The notes under the pieces: model-generated
Told to the model about the DNA's origin: nothing
The model's database searches: none
The model's input: the letters and a program-made list of their open reading frames with translations, nothing else
Translations under genes and position numbers: made by a program
Assembly (NCBI RefSeq): GCF_042658845.1
Contig: NZ_JBHSRI010000002.1
Coordinates: forward strand, 620,001 to 684,000
DNA length: 64,000 bases
DNA from: Paenisporosarcina macmurdoensis
Lineage (GTDB): Bacteria; Bacillota; Bacilli; Bacillales_A; Planococcaceae
Direction of reading: 5' to 3'
In this document: positions 23,922 to 34,071 of the stretch, in pieces
Layout: each line of letters begins with the position of its first letter
Numbering within the stretch: the first letter of the stretch is position 1

Positions 23922-24509
23922 ATGCCACCAGTAACTTTTTTTGATGCGGTTAGCATCAACAATGTAGGTATTCAATTTAAAGAAGGAGACACGTACGAAG
24001 CCGGAACTACATTTGGGTGTGTTGGTTCACTTGAAGGGGAATCAGATGTATCGGAAAAACAATTAAAATGTGGAAACCAAGTGTTAGGTAGCATTACGAA
24101 AGTGAATTTCATGACATTCACTGTAACGGCTGCAAATGCCCCATTAGCGGTTGTGCGAAAGCTATTCGGACTAGAAAATACAGGTTTAAAAACAGGTGTA
24201 TATGCTCTTGGAGAGAAATCAAAAGGCAAAGACTTTATCTTGACTGCTGATATTGAAGACGAATTTCAAGATGTCACAAAAATGATTGCCTTCCCTAATG
24301 CATCAAACATCACAGGATTAAAAATTCAAGCGATTGAAAACGGTGCAGATGAAGTGGCGAATCTGGAGTTTGAATTTCGGGCATTGAAAGATGCCAACGG
24401 TAAATTTTACTATGAGGCGATGTCTGATGAGGTTGTAGACTCAATCGTAAAAGAGCAATGGCATACAGGCTTTACACCCGCATTAGTTGCAGAAATTGAA
24501 ACCCCATAA
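23922..24509 (+). CDS. Major tail protein
   Basis: A 195-residue protein starting directly after the previous stop. The sequence is beta-rich with GDTYEAGTTFGCVGSLEGES, an alternating core and NLEFEFRALKDANGKFYYEA near the end, as in siphovirus tube proteins. It is followed by the tail chaperone, as in most long-tailed phages. Confidence 0.8.
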   Translation: MPPVTFFDAVSINNVGIQFKEGDTYEAGTTFGCVGSLEGESDVSEKQLKCGNQVLGSITKVNFMTFTVTAANAPLAVVRKLFGLENTGLKTGVYALGEKSKGKDFILTADIEDEFQDVTKMIAFPNASNITGLKIQAIENGADEVANLEFEFRALKDANGKFYYEAMSDEVVDSIVKEQWHTGFTPALVAEIETP

Positions 24510-24570
24510 ATCGGAAGAGCCTTCACTTGAAGGTTCTTTTTTATTTGAATTATACGAGGAGGACGAAAAG

Positions 24571-25041
24571 ATGAGTAAGAAAATTCACAAAGTCGAGCTA
24601 TATGAATCACGTATTGTAGAGGCAGAAAACGGTGAGTTTGTTGAAGTGAAAGAAAGCAAGAAAGTATATCCCTTGTTTTTGACAAACTACGCGATGCAAA
24701 AAGGGCGTGACCTTGGCTACATAGAGAGCTCTCTTTTAGAAGATTTCTTGAAGATTCAAAGTGAAACGGCCCATCTCGATAAAGATGAACAAGCCGCTAA
24801 AGCTATAAGCATTTTGAAAGAAGAGAAAGCAACGAAGATCATTTACTTGGGTTATATCGGAGCTGTTCGCGACAATGCAATGGCCTATGAAGAATTTCTT
24901 GAACGCTACCATTTAAGTTATCCAGAAACGCTTGAACTTTATGCGAACCTGATTTCAGCATCAGTTGGCGGAGAGAACAATGGCTTTTCAATGGGCTTAA
25001 ATAAGTCGACACAAAATGCTTCTGCTAAAGAAAAAAAGTGA
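24571..25041 (+). CDS. Tail assembly chaperone, short form (G-type)
   Basis: About 156 residues from ATG 24571 (ACGAGGAGGACG upstream); an in-frame ATG at 24487 is within the previous gene and lacks a ribosome site. The helical protein (LSYPETLELYANLISASVGG near the C-terminus) coats the tape measure protein during tail assembly. The gene ends in the slippery AAAAAAG followed by TGA; see the frameshift product. Confidence 0.8.
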   Translation: MSKKIHKVELYESRIVEAENGEFVEVKESKKVYPLFLTNYAMQKGRDLGYIESSLLEDFLKIQSETAHLDKDEQAAKAISILKEEKATKIIYLGYIGAVRDNAMAYEEFLERYHLSYPETLELYANLISASVGGENNGFSMGLNKSTQNASAKEKK

Positions 25042-25211
25042 AACCTCCAATACTCAAAATTGAGTGTGTGGAGGATAAATATGCCTTATATGTATTGAGC
25101 TCTGGCATGTCAGAAGAATTATTTTGGCATGCGCCACTTTCAAATGTACAACGAGTGTATGAAAGTTTATCTGCCTTTAAAAGTTGGATGAACAATCCAA
25201 AAACATCCTAG
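24571..25211 (+). CDS. Tail assembly chaperone, -1 frameshift form (GT-type)
   Basis: The slippery heptamer A_AAA_AAG (25032-25038, in zero frame) precedes the stop of the short form. After a -1 shift the frame reads VKPPILKIECVEDKYALYVL and on to TAG 25209-25211, adding about 57 residues. A stem-loop starts 5 nt downstream: CCTCCA (25044-25049) with TGGAGG (25069-25074), and an inner ACTCA/TGAGT. This matches the conserved G/GT frameshift of long-tailed phages; the longer form links the chaperone to the tape measure protein. Frameshifting itself is inferred. Confidence 0.85.
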
Positions 25212-25228
25212 AAAGAGGGGTGAAATGA

Positions 25229-28200
25229 ATGGCAGGAAATCAAGAAGCAGTAGTTAGTATCAAACTATTTAATCAAGACTTTAACCAGTCGATTAAAGAA
25301 ATGAAAGACGAGTCAGGTCAGTTACGTAAAGAATTTGTCTTACAAGAGCAACAAATGCGATTGACAGCAAGTGAGGCAGATAAATTCGCAGCTAAGGTGG
25401 AGTATCTGGCTCAACAACAAGCCTTGGCTGTTCGGAAAGTTGCCGATACTGAAGCACAATATGAGCGTGTGAAAGCTCAATATGGTGAGACCTCTGTTGA
25501 AGCTCAACGAATGGCCAATGCGGTTCTTGATGCGCAGATTGCTGAACAACGACTTGCAAATGAACTTACTCAAACAACAAGAGCCTTGGATAATGCACAA
25601 AGTGCAGAATCACAATTGGGTGATGAAATAGATGCCACCACCGGTGATATTAATGAGCAGAATAATAGTTTAAAAGAAATGGGAGATAACCTCAAAGGTA
25701 CTGGCGACAAAATAAAGGATGTTGGGGGAAGTCTTTCAACGAATTTAACCGCACCAATTATTGCATTTGGCGTTGCGGGGGTTGCGGCCTTTAACTCTGT
25801 GGACGAGGCTGTTGATACGATCATTACTAAAACAGGAGCTACTGGTGATGCGGCAGCGGATTTACAAGCAAGTTTCGAGGAAGTGGCTGGACGAGTACCA
25901 GATGACTTATTGTCAGTCGGTGAAGCCATAGGTGAGGTAAATACTCAATTTGGTTTTTTAGGTACAGAGTTAGAAGATAACTCTCAACTAATGCTCCAAT
26001 TCGCATCTATTAACGGAACAGATGTCACATCTGCATCAATCGCTGCTAAGAAAGCAATTGAAGCTTACGGGCTAGCTAACGGTGATTTGAATAACGTATT
26101 AGATGCAGTAACTAAAACAGCTCAAGACACAGGTCAAGCAGTAGACTTTTTATTCGATAAAGCTATTGCTGGAGCTCCTCAGATTAAGGCGCTGGGTTTA
26201 TCTTTTGAAGAAGGAACTGCACTGATTGGTGGGTTTGAAAAAGCAGGCGTTGACTCATCTGCATCTTTAGCAAGTTTAAGTAAAGCTCAAGTGGTCTTTG
26301 CAAAAGACGGAAAGACTTTGGAGCAGGGTTTAAATGATACAATCAAAGCTATTTTAGGAGCTAAAAGTGAGACAGAAGCATTGACATTAGCTTCTGAAAT
26401 ATTTGGAACTAAAGGCGCAACTCGAATGGTTGATGCTATTGGAAGAGGCACATTTAATCTAGATGAATTTTCAAACGCTGGTGCGAATGCAGCAGGAGCA
26501 GTGAAAACGACATTTGAAGAAACTGTAGATCCAATTGACCAAGCGGCGATTGCAATGAACAATGCAAAACTTGCTATGGGGAGAGTAGGAGATGCAATTC
26601 AAGTGGCGTTATTACCATTCTTTTTACAAGCAACAGGTGCGTTACAGAAATTAACGGTTTGGTTCGATGAATTAAGCCCTGCAATGATTAACTTGATCTT
26701 AATTATTGGAGGAATCGTGGCAGCTATTGGACCTCTTTTAGTTGGTTTTGGAATGTTCATATCTTCTATCGGTTCGATCATGGGATTTATCGGACCGTTA
26801 GTTGGAGGTATAACACAGACTGGTGGCGTATTAGCGGCACTGACAGGCCCTATTGGAATTGCTATCGCGGCCATAGCAGGATTAATTGCTATAGGTATAC
26901 TAGTTTATCAAAATTGGGATACGGTCAAAAAGAAAGCATTAGAGGTCTGGAATGGGTTAGTGCCTATTGTTCAGCCCGCGATAGCAGGCGTCGTCTCGTT
27001 TGTAACATCTAAAATGAACGAGCTGAAAACTTTTTGGAACGCGAATGGTCAACAACTTCTTAAAGCCTTCACAAACATATGGAATGGTATTAAAGCAGTT
27101 ATTGATTTCGTAATGCCTGCCATATTATTTGTTATTAAGATGGTATGGGAAAATATTAAAGGCGTAATCAATGGGGCTATGAATATTATCAAAGGACTCA
27201 TCCAAGTTTTTGCTGGATTGTTCACAGGTGATTTTTCGAAAATGTGGGAAGGAATCAAAAACATCTTTAAAGGTGCAATTGAGTTTGTTTGGAACTTGTT
27301 CAATCTTTTATTATATGGTCGACTTCTCAAAGCAGGAATGGCTTTATTTACTGGACTAAAATCCATCTTTACAGGTGGATGGTCGTTTATTAAATCAAGC
27401 ACATCCAGCTTTTTTAATTGGATTCAAAGTTTTGCATCTAGTTCATTCTCAGGGATGCGTACCATTATTTCAAACACGATGACTACTATACGAACTACTA
27501 TTTCAACTAAGTGGACAGAAGCAGTGAATTTTCTTAAGGCAATCGATTTAAAGCAGATTGGTAAGAACATTATTGAAGGTTTGGTGAATGGAATAAAATC
27601 CACTATTAGCTCAGTGCTTGGTGTGATTACCGAATTAGCTTCCAACATTCCAGAATGGGCTAAGAAAATCCTTAAAATTGCCTCACCTTCTCGAGTGATG
27701 TTTGCCATAGGAAGATGGATTGGCATCGGAAATGCAGATGGTATTGCATCGACTAAGGCGCGAAATGAATCTGTTATGAAAGAACTTTCGAATGTAATTA
27801 CGAATGTTGCAAAATCTACTGCATCCCAAATAGCTACTATTGGAAAAACGGCAGCTGCTGAACAATCAGCTATTTCTAAAAAAGCAGCTACTGATATTGC
27901 AGCAATTAGCAAACAAGATTCTGCGCAACAAATAGAAATTAATAGAAAAGCTACATCAGACATTGCCAAGATTCATGAAAAAGCTCACGATGCTAAACGA
28001 AAATTAACGACAGCTGAGGTTCGGAAAATTGCTGAAATAAAAGAAAAAGCTCATGAATCAAATCGCAAGTTAACGTCTTCAGAAGTTCTTAAAATCGAAA
28101 AGATTGAGAACGATGCAGACGCAAAGATTCTCTCGAGTAAAAAGAAAGCAAAAGCAGACATCGCTAAAGTTGAAGAACAATCAGCAAGTGACCGATTGAG

Positions 28201-29428
28201 CGCTATTCAAAAATTCATCGATAATAAGCAAAAAATCGAAGGGTTATCCCTAATCGAAGAGGCAAATATTTGGCGCAAGGCAGCTGATTCATTCAAAAAT
28301 GGGACACAAGAAAAGATTGATGCACATTCTAAGTATCGCGATACGTTGCGTAAAATTGATGCCGACATAACGTCAACTAACGAAAAATATGCCAAACGAA
28401 TGACCGATATCAACCAAAATCTCACATCAGACATAGCGAAGGTTAATGACGAGTTAGTTTCTCAATCAAAAGCTGCCAAAGACAAGTTAATTGCAGATGA
28501 AGAGCGGTTGAATGATGCGTACGCCAAAACATTAGAAGACCGATACAAATCCTTGAAAAATTTTGCGGGGTTATTCGAGAAATTTGATATTGCTCCGAAA
28601 GAATCAGGAAATGAGTTACTTTCAAATTTACATTCTCAAGTTGATGGTTTTAAATCATGGGAATCCGAAATCACCAAATTATCATCAAAGGCAATTGACC
28701 AGGGACTCATTGATGAACTTCGTGATATGGGACCCAAAGCTCTGCCTCAATTGATTGCGTTAAACTCCCTCACTGATGAGCAATTAACTCAGTACTCTGC
28801 TCTATACCTCGAGAAATCTGCGTTAGCGAGGGCTGAATCAGAAGAACAGTTAATAGGAATGAAAGCCGATACGCAATATCAAATCAGTGAATTACGAGTT
28901 GCTACAAACTTAGAACTAGACCGACTGAATACAGAAGCGCAACAACGAATCGCTGGATTGCGACTTGTTGCGAATAACGAATTAGCTTCATTAAAAACGG
29001 AATGGGTAGCAGAGATTGCGAGCATAACGAAAGCAACAGATGAAGAATTTAAGACGTTGACGCAAATCGGGATAGATGCTGGACAACGATTACTTGATGG
29101 TATGAAATCCATGCAACCTGCGCTAGTTTCACAAGCGACAGCAATTGCTAAGGCGGTAAACGCAGCCTTACAAGGGACAACGGGAGGGTCAGTTAGTGTT
29201 CCAAAAAGCTCTAAATCACAGAGCTCCAATAAAGATTTAGCTACTCAATTGGCGCAAGGAGCGAGTATTTCTTTATCTGGAAAGACCAATGGAACTAGCG
29301 GATCTAACTCGAAAAATTACAATGCTTCAGTAGTGAATAATTATCACGTTCCGGTGGTATCCCCGGCGGAGCAAGCGAGAAAACAAAAACAAACACAACG
29401 ACAGTTGGCAATGGAATGGGGTGGATGA
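25229..29428 (+). CDS. Tail tape measure protein
   Basis: A 1399-residue protein that sets tail length. The N-terminus is coiled coil (LRKEFVLQEQQMRLTASEAD and following), then a TP901-like tape measure core with KNIWNGIK-type repeats and hydrophobic spans (about residues 485-560). The C-terminal third (about 880-1300) is a long charged coiled coil with AXXIXX-like periodicity (repeats such as ADIAKVEEQSASDRLSAIQK). At roughly 1.5 angstrom per residue in a helix the tail would be about 210 nm; that estimate assumes a fully helical protein. Confidence 0.93.
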   Translation: MAGNQEAVVSIKLFNQDFNQSIKEMKDESGQLRKEFVLQEQQMRLTASEADKFAAKVEYLAQQQALAVRKVADTEAQYERVKAQYGETSVEAQRMANAVLDAQIAEQRLANELTQTTRALDNAQSAESQLGDEIDATTGDINEQNNSLKEMGDNLKGTGDKIKDVGGSLSTNLTAPIIAFGVAGVAAFNSVDEAVDTIITKTGATGDAAADLQASFEEVAGRVPDDLLSVGEAIGEVNTQFGFLGTELEDNSQLMLQFASINGTDVTSASIAAKKAIEAYGLANGDLNNVLDAVTKTAQDTGQAVDFLFDKAIAGAPQIKALGLSFEEGTALIGGFEKAGVDSSASLASLSKAQVVFAKDGKTLEQGLNDTIKAILGAKSETEALTLASEIFGTKGATRMVDAIGRGTFNLDEFSNAGANAAGAVKTTFEETVDPIDQAAIAMNNAKLAMGRVGDAIQVALLPFFLQATGALQKLTVWFDELSPAMINLILIIGGIVAAIGPLLVGFGMFISSIGSIMGFIGPLVGGITQTGGVLAALTGPIGIAIAAIAGLIAIGILVYQNWDTVKKKALEVWNGLVPIVQPAIAGVVSFVTSKMNELKTFWNANGQQLLKAFTNIWNGIKAVIDFVMPAILFVIKMVWENIKGVINGAMNIIKGLIQVFAGLFTGDFSKMWEGIKNIFKGAIEFVWNLFNLLLYGRLLKAGMALFTGLKSIFTGGWSFIKSSTSSFFNWIQSFASSSFSGMRTIISNTMTTIRTTISTKWTEAVNFLKAIDLKQIGKNIIEGLVNGIKSTISSVLGVITELASNIPEWAKKILKIASPSRVMFAIGRWIGIGNADGIASTKARNESVMKELSNVITNVAKSTASQIATIGKTAAAEQSAISKKAATDIAAISKQDSAQQIEINRKATSDIAKIHEKAHDAKRKLTTAEVRKIAEIKEKAHESNRKLTSSEVLKIEKIENDADAKILSSKKKAKADIAKVEEQSASDRLSAIQKFIDNKQKIEGLSLIEEANIWRKAADSFKNGTQEKIDAHSKYRDTLRKIDADITSTNEKYAKRMTDINQNLTSDIAKVNDELVSQSKAAKDKLIADEERLNDAYAKTLEDRYKSLKNFAGLFEKFDIAPKESGNELLSNLHSQVDGFKSWESEITKLSSKAIDQGLIDELRDMGPKALPQLIALNSLTDEQLTQYSALYLEKSALARAESEEQLIGMKADTQYQISELRVATNLELDRLNTEAQQRIAGLRLVANNELASLKTEWVAEIASITKATDEEFKTLTQIGIDAGQRLLDGMKSMQPALVSQATAIAKAVNAALQGTTGGSVSVPKSSKSQSSNKDLATQLAQGASISLSGKTNGTSGSNSKNYNASVVNNYHVPVVSPAEQARKQKQTQRQLAMEWGG

Positions 29429-30305
29429 ATTGAAAGAGCAATTAAAGTTTACAAACTCTAAAGGCGTTTCCCTCCATTTCGATTGCTCTACCTATCTATT
29501 TACAGCTTTAAATGGATTAGGCGATCTTGACGCGGATATTCAATTTCAAAAATCCCCTTATCAAGACGGTTCTACTTATATAGGCACAACATTTTCTGAA
29601 CGTGAAATTTCTTTAGAAGTAACAATTTTAGGTGATGATTTAAAAGATGTTGCCAAAAAGAGAGCTTATTTTGCTGGAGTATTCAATCCCAAATTAGGGC
29701 TAGGAGAACTGGAATATACAATTGACGACATATCACGAGTTATCTTAGCGGTGGTCGAACATATTCCCATTTATCCTGCCTCAGATGATAGTAGACAAGA
29801 CTTCTTCCAAACAGCTTTAGTCGATTTAAGATGCCCAGATCCTTATTGGCGTTCAGAAAGAGAACATGTTGAACAGTTAGCAACCTTCAGTGGTGGTTTG
29901 ACCTTTCCTTTAGTCTTGCCAACTATATTTGGTAATCAAGAATCGGCAGCAAAATCAAGAATTGTCGTCAATGAAGGCGATTCAGCTACTCCCATCTAGG
30001 TGACATTTGAGGGACCTGCTACTTCACCGATCCGAATTGAAAACGAAACAACAGGAGAGTTTATTGAAGTGTCGCAAAGCTTGTTAGCAGGAGAAAAGTT
30101 ATGGATTAGTACCGAGTTTGGAAAAAAACGTGTTGATAGAATTGCGGTTGATGGAACGAGAACTAATGCTTTTAATTATATCAATCTCGCAAGTACATTC
30201 TTTCAACTTGAATCAGGTAACAATTTATTAACTTACTCAACAGGAGAAGATTTCGAAAAAGCACCTGTGACAATTAAGTTTTATCCAAGGTATTTAGCAG
30301 TATAA
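29421..30305 (+). pseudogene. Distal tail protein (Dit) interrupted by TAG
   Basis: Bases 29421-29996 encode 192 residues of a Dit protein (KGVSLHFDCSTYLFTALNGL, DDSRQDFFQTALVDLRCPDP, YWRSEREHVEQLATFSGG). TAG stands at 29997-29999, and the same frame resumes with VTFEGPATSPIRIENETTGE and KLWISTEFGKKRVDRIAVDG to TAA 30303-30305. Together 294 residues make a normal-length siphovirus Dit, with the stop at the start of the second, carbohydrate-facing beta domain. A GTG follows the TAG directly, but no ribosome site is seen, so restart would be weak. A single-base substitution explains the stop. Confidence 0.8.
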
Positions 30306-30322
30306 AAAAAGAGGTGAGATGA

Positions 30323-30967
30323 ATGGCAGAAGAATTTTTTATGTTTGATTCTGTGGATGCTGACCGTGAAGTAACTGCTGCTGATTTTGCGAAATATTAT
30401 CATGAGTTACTTACAAACGGTGTCTTTTATCGAAATGATCTTCCGTCTTTGAAAGTGACAAAAGGAGTAGGGCTAATTTCAAGTGTGGAAATTGGTGCTG
30501 CGTTCATTGAAGGTTACTTATACCGTAATACCACACAGATTGATTTAAACCACACGACTGGTAACCCATCTTTTCCTCGTATTGATCGCGTAGTTGTTCG
30601 GTTAAATCGGAACATTACAAATCGAGATATTCGAGTTGTCATAAAAGAGGGTGTACCAGCAACGTCACCAATTGCACCTAATCTTGAACGAAATGATTTG
30701 GTGTATGAATTAAGTCTCGCTCAAGTAAGAGTAAACGCAGGTACTACTGTGATTGCAACAGTTACAGATGAACGATTAGATCAATCATTGTGTGGTGTTG
30801 TCTCAAGCATCGTTCAAGTGCCAACAGATGTTTATCAAGCTGAATGGGATGAATTTGTCGCTTCAATACAAACTGAAGCACCTGCTCTCGGTGGAATGGT
30901 GATTTCTGTACAATCCACAGCTCCAGTTAGCCCTTCCTCAAAAGATATCTGGATTGATACGGCTTAA
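30323..30967 (+). CDS. Phage baseplate/tail structural protein
   Basis: A 214-residue protein resembling upper-baseplate and tail proteins of Bacillus phages (FYRNDLPSLKVTKGVGLISS, then VEIGAAFIEGYLYRNTTQID, ERLDQSLCGVVSSIVQVPTD). It ends in an IWIDTA motif that recurs at the end of the small protein at 33887-34057 (IWIDTN), which suggests a shared tail peptide. Its place between Dit and the Gp37-like protein supports a tail-tip role. Confidence 0.65.
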   Translation: MAEEFFMFDSVDADREVTAADFAKYYHELLTNGVFYRNDLPSLKVTKGVGLISSVEIGAAFIEGYLYRNTTQIDLNHTTGNPSFPRIDRVVVRLNRNITNRDIRVVIKEGVPATSPIAPNLERNDLVYELSLAQVRVNAGTTVIATVTDERLDQSLCGVVSSIVQVPTDVYQAEWDEFVASIQTEAPALGGMVISVQSTAPVSPSSKDIWIDTA

Positions 30968-31000
30968 TAACAGAATTACGAGTGAAGGAAGGTGAAGTAA

Positions 31001-32455
31001 ATGATTCGTATTTTTTCAGATACGTTCGATTTTATAACAGAAATTGATGCAGTTGGCAGTGTTATGTGGACGAAACGTTGGCATAAGCAGGGCGAGTTTC
31101 AGATTGTTGTTAATCAACATATGGAACATGTGGATGAATTACTAGAAGGTCGTATTGTCAGCGTTGGAAGCAACAAGACTGGAATTATTGCACATATCGA
31201 AGAAATGACATCTGAAAATGGCAAAGGTGACGATCAGTTAATCGTTAGAGGGTACGACTTGAAAGGAATCCTTGCAAAACGATTTACGATTCCTCCAGAT
31301 GGACAAGCGTATGACGGACAAACGGCAGACGCAGAAACTCTGATGAAACAATTTGTAAATAACAATGCGGTTTTAACTACGTCAGAACGAATCATCTCAG
31401 ATCTAACTGTGGCTCCCAACTTAAATCGTGGGAGCTCTTTCTTTTATCAAACCCGTTTTAAGAATCTAAAAGATGAATTGGAAAAATTAAGTATTACCTC
31501 AGGACTAGGATGGGAGGTTCAATTTGATGGTTCTTCTTATTTATTCGATGTATCGGAGGGCCGAAATTTAACGAGTACTCAAAACATCCATCCACCAGTT
31601 ATTTTTAGTGTCGAGTTTGATAACGTGAGATCTCAAAAGGTAATTGAATCCTCTCTCGATTATAAGAATGTTGCGATTGTGGCAGGTCAAGGTGAAGGTG
31701 CAGCACGTGAAATTGCTTTTATAGGAACCGCAAGTGGTCTCGCGCGGAATGAAATTTTCATTGATGCACGAGATATTGCGGAAGATGGAAATCTACAGGA
31801 TCGTGGTCAACAAAAATTAGACGAATATGCAAAAGTCGAATCGTTTGAAACATCAGTCTTACCATACGGGCCATTTGAATATGGGCGGGATTGGCAACTA
31901 GGCGATATCGTCACGGTACAGAATGCGAAGAAGACAAAGACAGCTCAATTACGGGTAACTGAAATTGTGGAAATCATTGAAAAGGATGGTTATCAATTAG
32001 ATGCTACATTCGGACAGCCTCTACCAACCATAATCGAGAAAATCAAACGAGAAACTGATAACCCTATAGCAGAAGGTGGGGGCGAAGGCGTTGCAGGTGT
32101 AGACGGAACTGATGGTGCAGGCCTCGATTTCATATGGCAAGGGACATCTCTCGGGATTAAGAGAGACGAAGAAACGGCCTACCAGTATACAGACCTTAAG
32201 GGCGACCAAGGAGTGCAAGGTATTCAAGGGGAAACTGGACCTCAGGGTCTTTCTGGAGAAGTGCAGACATATAACCATAACCAAATTTCTGCAAGTACTG
32301 TATGGGTAATCAACCACAACCTCAATAAATTTCCGCATGTAGCTGTCATAGATAGCGCGGGCAGTGTGGTGCATGGAGATGTGGACCATATCGACACGAA
32401 TACACTGGAAGTCAGATTCACATCAGCGTTCTCAGGTAAGGCAAACATAATCTAA
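31001..32455 (+). CDS. Tail-tip protein, Siphovirus ReqiPepy6 Gp37-like
   Basis: A 484-residue tail-tip protein. The first 340 residues (TEIDAVGSVMWTKRWHKQGE, YDLKGILAKRFTIPPDG, EKLSITSGLGWEVQFDG) match the Gp37-like family. A collagen-like Gly-X-Y stretch (GDQGVQGIQGETGPQG, about residues 405-420) links to a C-terminal beta domain (STVWVINHNLNKFPHVAVID) related to the ends of phage fibres. It probably forms part of the tail tip hub with the fibre gene that follows. Confidence 0.8.
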   Translation: MIRIFSDTFDFITEIDAVGSVMWTKRWHKQGEFQIVVNQHMEHVDELLEGRIVSVGSNKTGIIAHIEEMTSENGKGDDQLIVRGYDLKGILAKRFTIPPDGQAYDGQTADAETLMKQFVNNNAVLTTSERIISDLTVAPNLNRGSSFFYQTRFKNLKDELEKLSITSGLGWEVQFDGSSYLFDVSEGRNLTSTQNIHPPVIFSVEFDNVRSQKVIESSLDYKNVAIVAGQGEGAAREIAFIGTASGLARNEIFIDARDIAEDGNLQDRGQQKLDEYAKVESFETSVLPYGPFEYGRDWQLGDIVTVQNAKKTKTAQLRVTEIVEIIEKDGYQLDATFGQPLPTIIEKIKRETDNPIAEGGGEGVAGVDGTDGAGLDFIWQGTSLGIKRDEETAYQYTDLKGDQGVQGIQGETGPQGLSGEVQTYNHNQISASTVWVINHNLNKFPHVAVIDSAGSVVHGDVDHIDTNTLEVRFTSAFSGKANII

Positions 32456-32471
32456 AAGGGGTGTTTCATCA

Positions 32472-33875
32472 GTGCAATTTTTAACTAATATTGATTTAGG
32501 AAGAAACGAACTACAGAATGCTAGAATTCAAAACCTTGGGGCATTCCCAACAAGCCCAGTAACAGGTATGATTTTCTACCACACAACTAACAGCGCATTT
32601 TATGGATATGATGGTACGGCATGGCAGAATATGAGTTTGATATTTAATAACAAGGCTATCCTTGACGCGATTTCGGCCGCATTCACTACCGCCATGGAAA
32701 CTAAGTTAATCGGTATCGCAACGAATGCCAACAACTACGTTCATCCGTCTAGTCATCCACCATCGATGATTGTACAAGATGCAAGTAATCGATTTATGAC
32801 AGATGCTGAACGGTCGAAATTAGCTGGCGTTGCGACAGGTGCAACTAACTATACGCACCCTGCATCACACCCCGCAACAATGATTACTGGACTAGCAACT
32901 GTGGCGACATCTGGTACATATGCATCATTGAGTGGGCTACCAATTCTAGGAACAGCGGCTAGTAAAAACACGGGTACGGCTAGCGGAACAATTCCTATAC
33001 TTGATTCTGGCGGTAAGTTGGACGTGTCAGTACTACCATCTACGGCAATCTCAGATACTTTCATAGTTACTACTGAGGTGAACATGTTGGCGTTAACGGT
33101 TCAAGTCGGTGATATAGCAGTACGAACTGATATCAGCAAATCGTTTATTCTAAGAGCATTACCATCGACAACACTAACGAACTGGCAGGAACTATTAACA
33201 CCAGTAAGCGCGGTACAATCAGTAGCAGGCAAAACAGGAGTAGTTACATTAACCAAATCAGATGTAGGTCTGTCATCAGTTGATAATGTACAGCAAGCTA
33301 CAAAAGTAGAATTTAATGCCCATACTGTTGATGTGGGTAACCCCCACCAAGTAAACAAGGGGCAAATAGGGTTGGGCTTCGTTGAAAACTATGGTATGGC
33401 AACACTTGAAGAAGGAAACCTAGGGTCCACTGAATTGAAATACATGAACCCATACACAACTAAACAGGCGGTATTGGCGAACGCACCAGTCAGAACAGTA
33501 GCAGGTAAGGTTGGTTTAGTCGTATTAGATAAAGCAGATGTAGGCTTAAATTTAGTGGACAACGTTAAACAGGCAACTAAGACTGAGTTTGATGCCCACA
33601 ACAACGATGCCGCTAGACACGTCACTACTACTGAAAGAAACACATGGAACAGCAAGCCAGATAAAACTATGGTGAACATAGGAAATGGGACAAATACTAG
33701 TTTCGTTATCAATCATAGCTTAAATTCACAAGATGTTATTGTTATGATTCGTGAGATGGTGGCGCCTTTTAATGTGGTATACGCTGATGTAGCAATTACT
33801 AGTGCATCATCTATTACAGTATCGTTTGCTAGTGCGCCAACTGCCAACCAGTATCGCGCCACTATTATAGGATAG
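32472..33875 (+). CDS. Tail fibre / receptor-binding protein
   Basis: A 467-residue fibre starting at GTG 32472. The N-terminus resembles the tip-attachment segments of Bacillus phages. The shaft has repeats of an AGKTGVVTLTKSDVGLSSVD-type unit: VTLTKSDVGLSSVDNVQQAT near 265-290 and VVLDKADVGLNLVDNVKQAT near 350-375, each followed by an aromatic HTVDVGNPH or HNNDAARHV end. A C-terminal beta domain (VINHSLNSQDVIVMIREMVA) is like that of 31001-32455. It is the likely host-range determinant. Confidence 0.75.
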   Translation: MQFLTNIDLGRNELQNARIQNLGAFPTSPVTGMIFYHTTNSAFYGYDGTAWQNMSLIFNNKAILDAISAAFTTAMETKLIGIATNANNYVHPSSHPPSMIVQDASNRFMTDAERSKLAGVATGATNYTHPASHPATMITGLATVATSGTYASLSGLPILGTAASKNTGTASGTIPILDSGGKLDVSVLPSTAISDTFIVTTEVNMLALTVQVGDIAVRTDISKSFILRALPSTTLTNWQELLTPVSAVQSVAGKTGVVTLTKSDVGLSSVDNVQQATKVEFNAHTVDVGNPHQVNKGQIGLGFVENYGMATLEEGNLGSTELKYMNPYTTKQAVLANAPVRTVAGKVGLVVLDKADVGLNLVDNVKQATKTEFDAHNNDAARHVTTTERNTWNSKPDKTMVNIGNGTNTSFVINHSLNSQDVIVMIREMVAPFNVVYADVAITSASSITVSFASAPTANQYRATIIG

Positions 33876-33886
33876 GAGGTTAACAG

Positions 33887-34057
33887 ATGAAATTCTTAGG
33901 AGTTGATCTTAAGTTTGGAAGCTTTGATGTTTGGCATAAAGGTAATCTAATTAACTTAAGTCAGTTAAATAATGATTTGCCTCCGGTAACACCCGAGATT
34001 CACAAAGGAACAACAGCTCCCATTGATACAAATAAAATATGGATTGATACAAACTAA
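33887..34057 (+). CDS. Small tail protein (56 aa)
   Basis: ATG 33887 with AGGAGG upstream; TAA 34055-34057. Residues MKFLGVDLKFGSFDVWHKGN and a closing TAPIDTNKIWIDTN; the final IWIDT motif is like that of 30323-30967. Size and position suggest a fibre-tip or assembly factor; not otherwise recognised. Confidence 0.55.
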   Translation: MKFLGVDLKFGSFDVWHKGNLINLSQLNNDLPPVTPEIHKGTTAPIDTNKIWIDTN

Positions 34058-34071
34058 GGAGGTTGAAAGTT

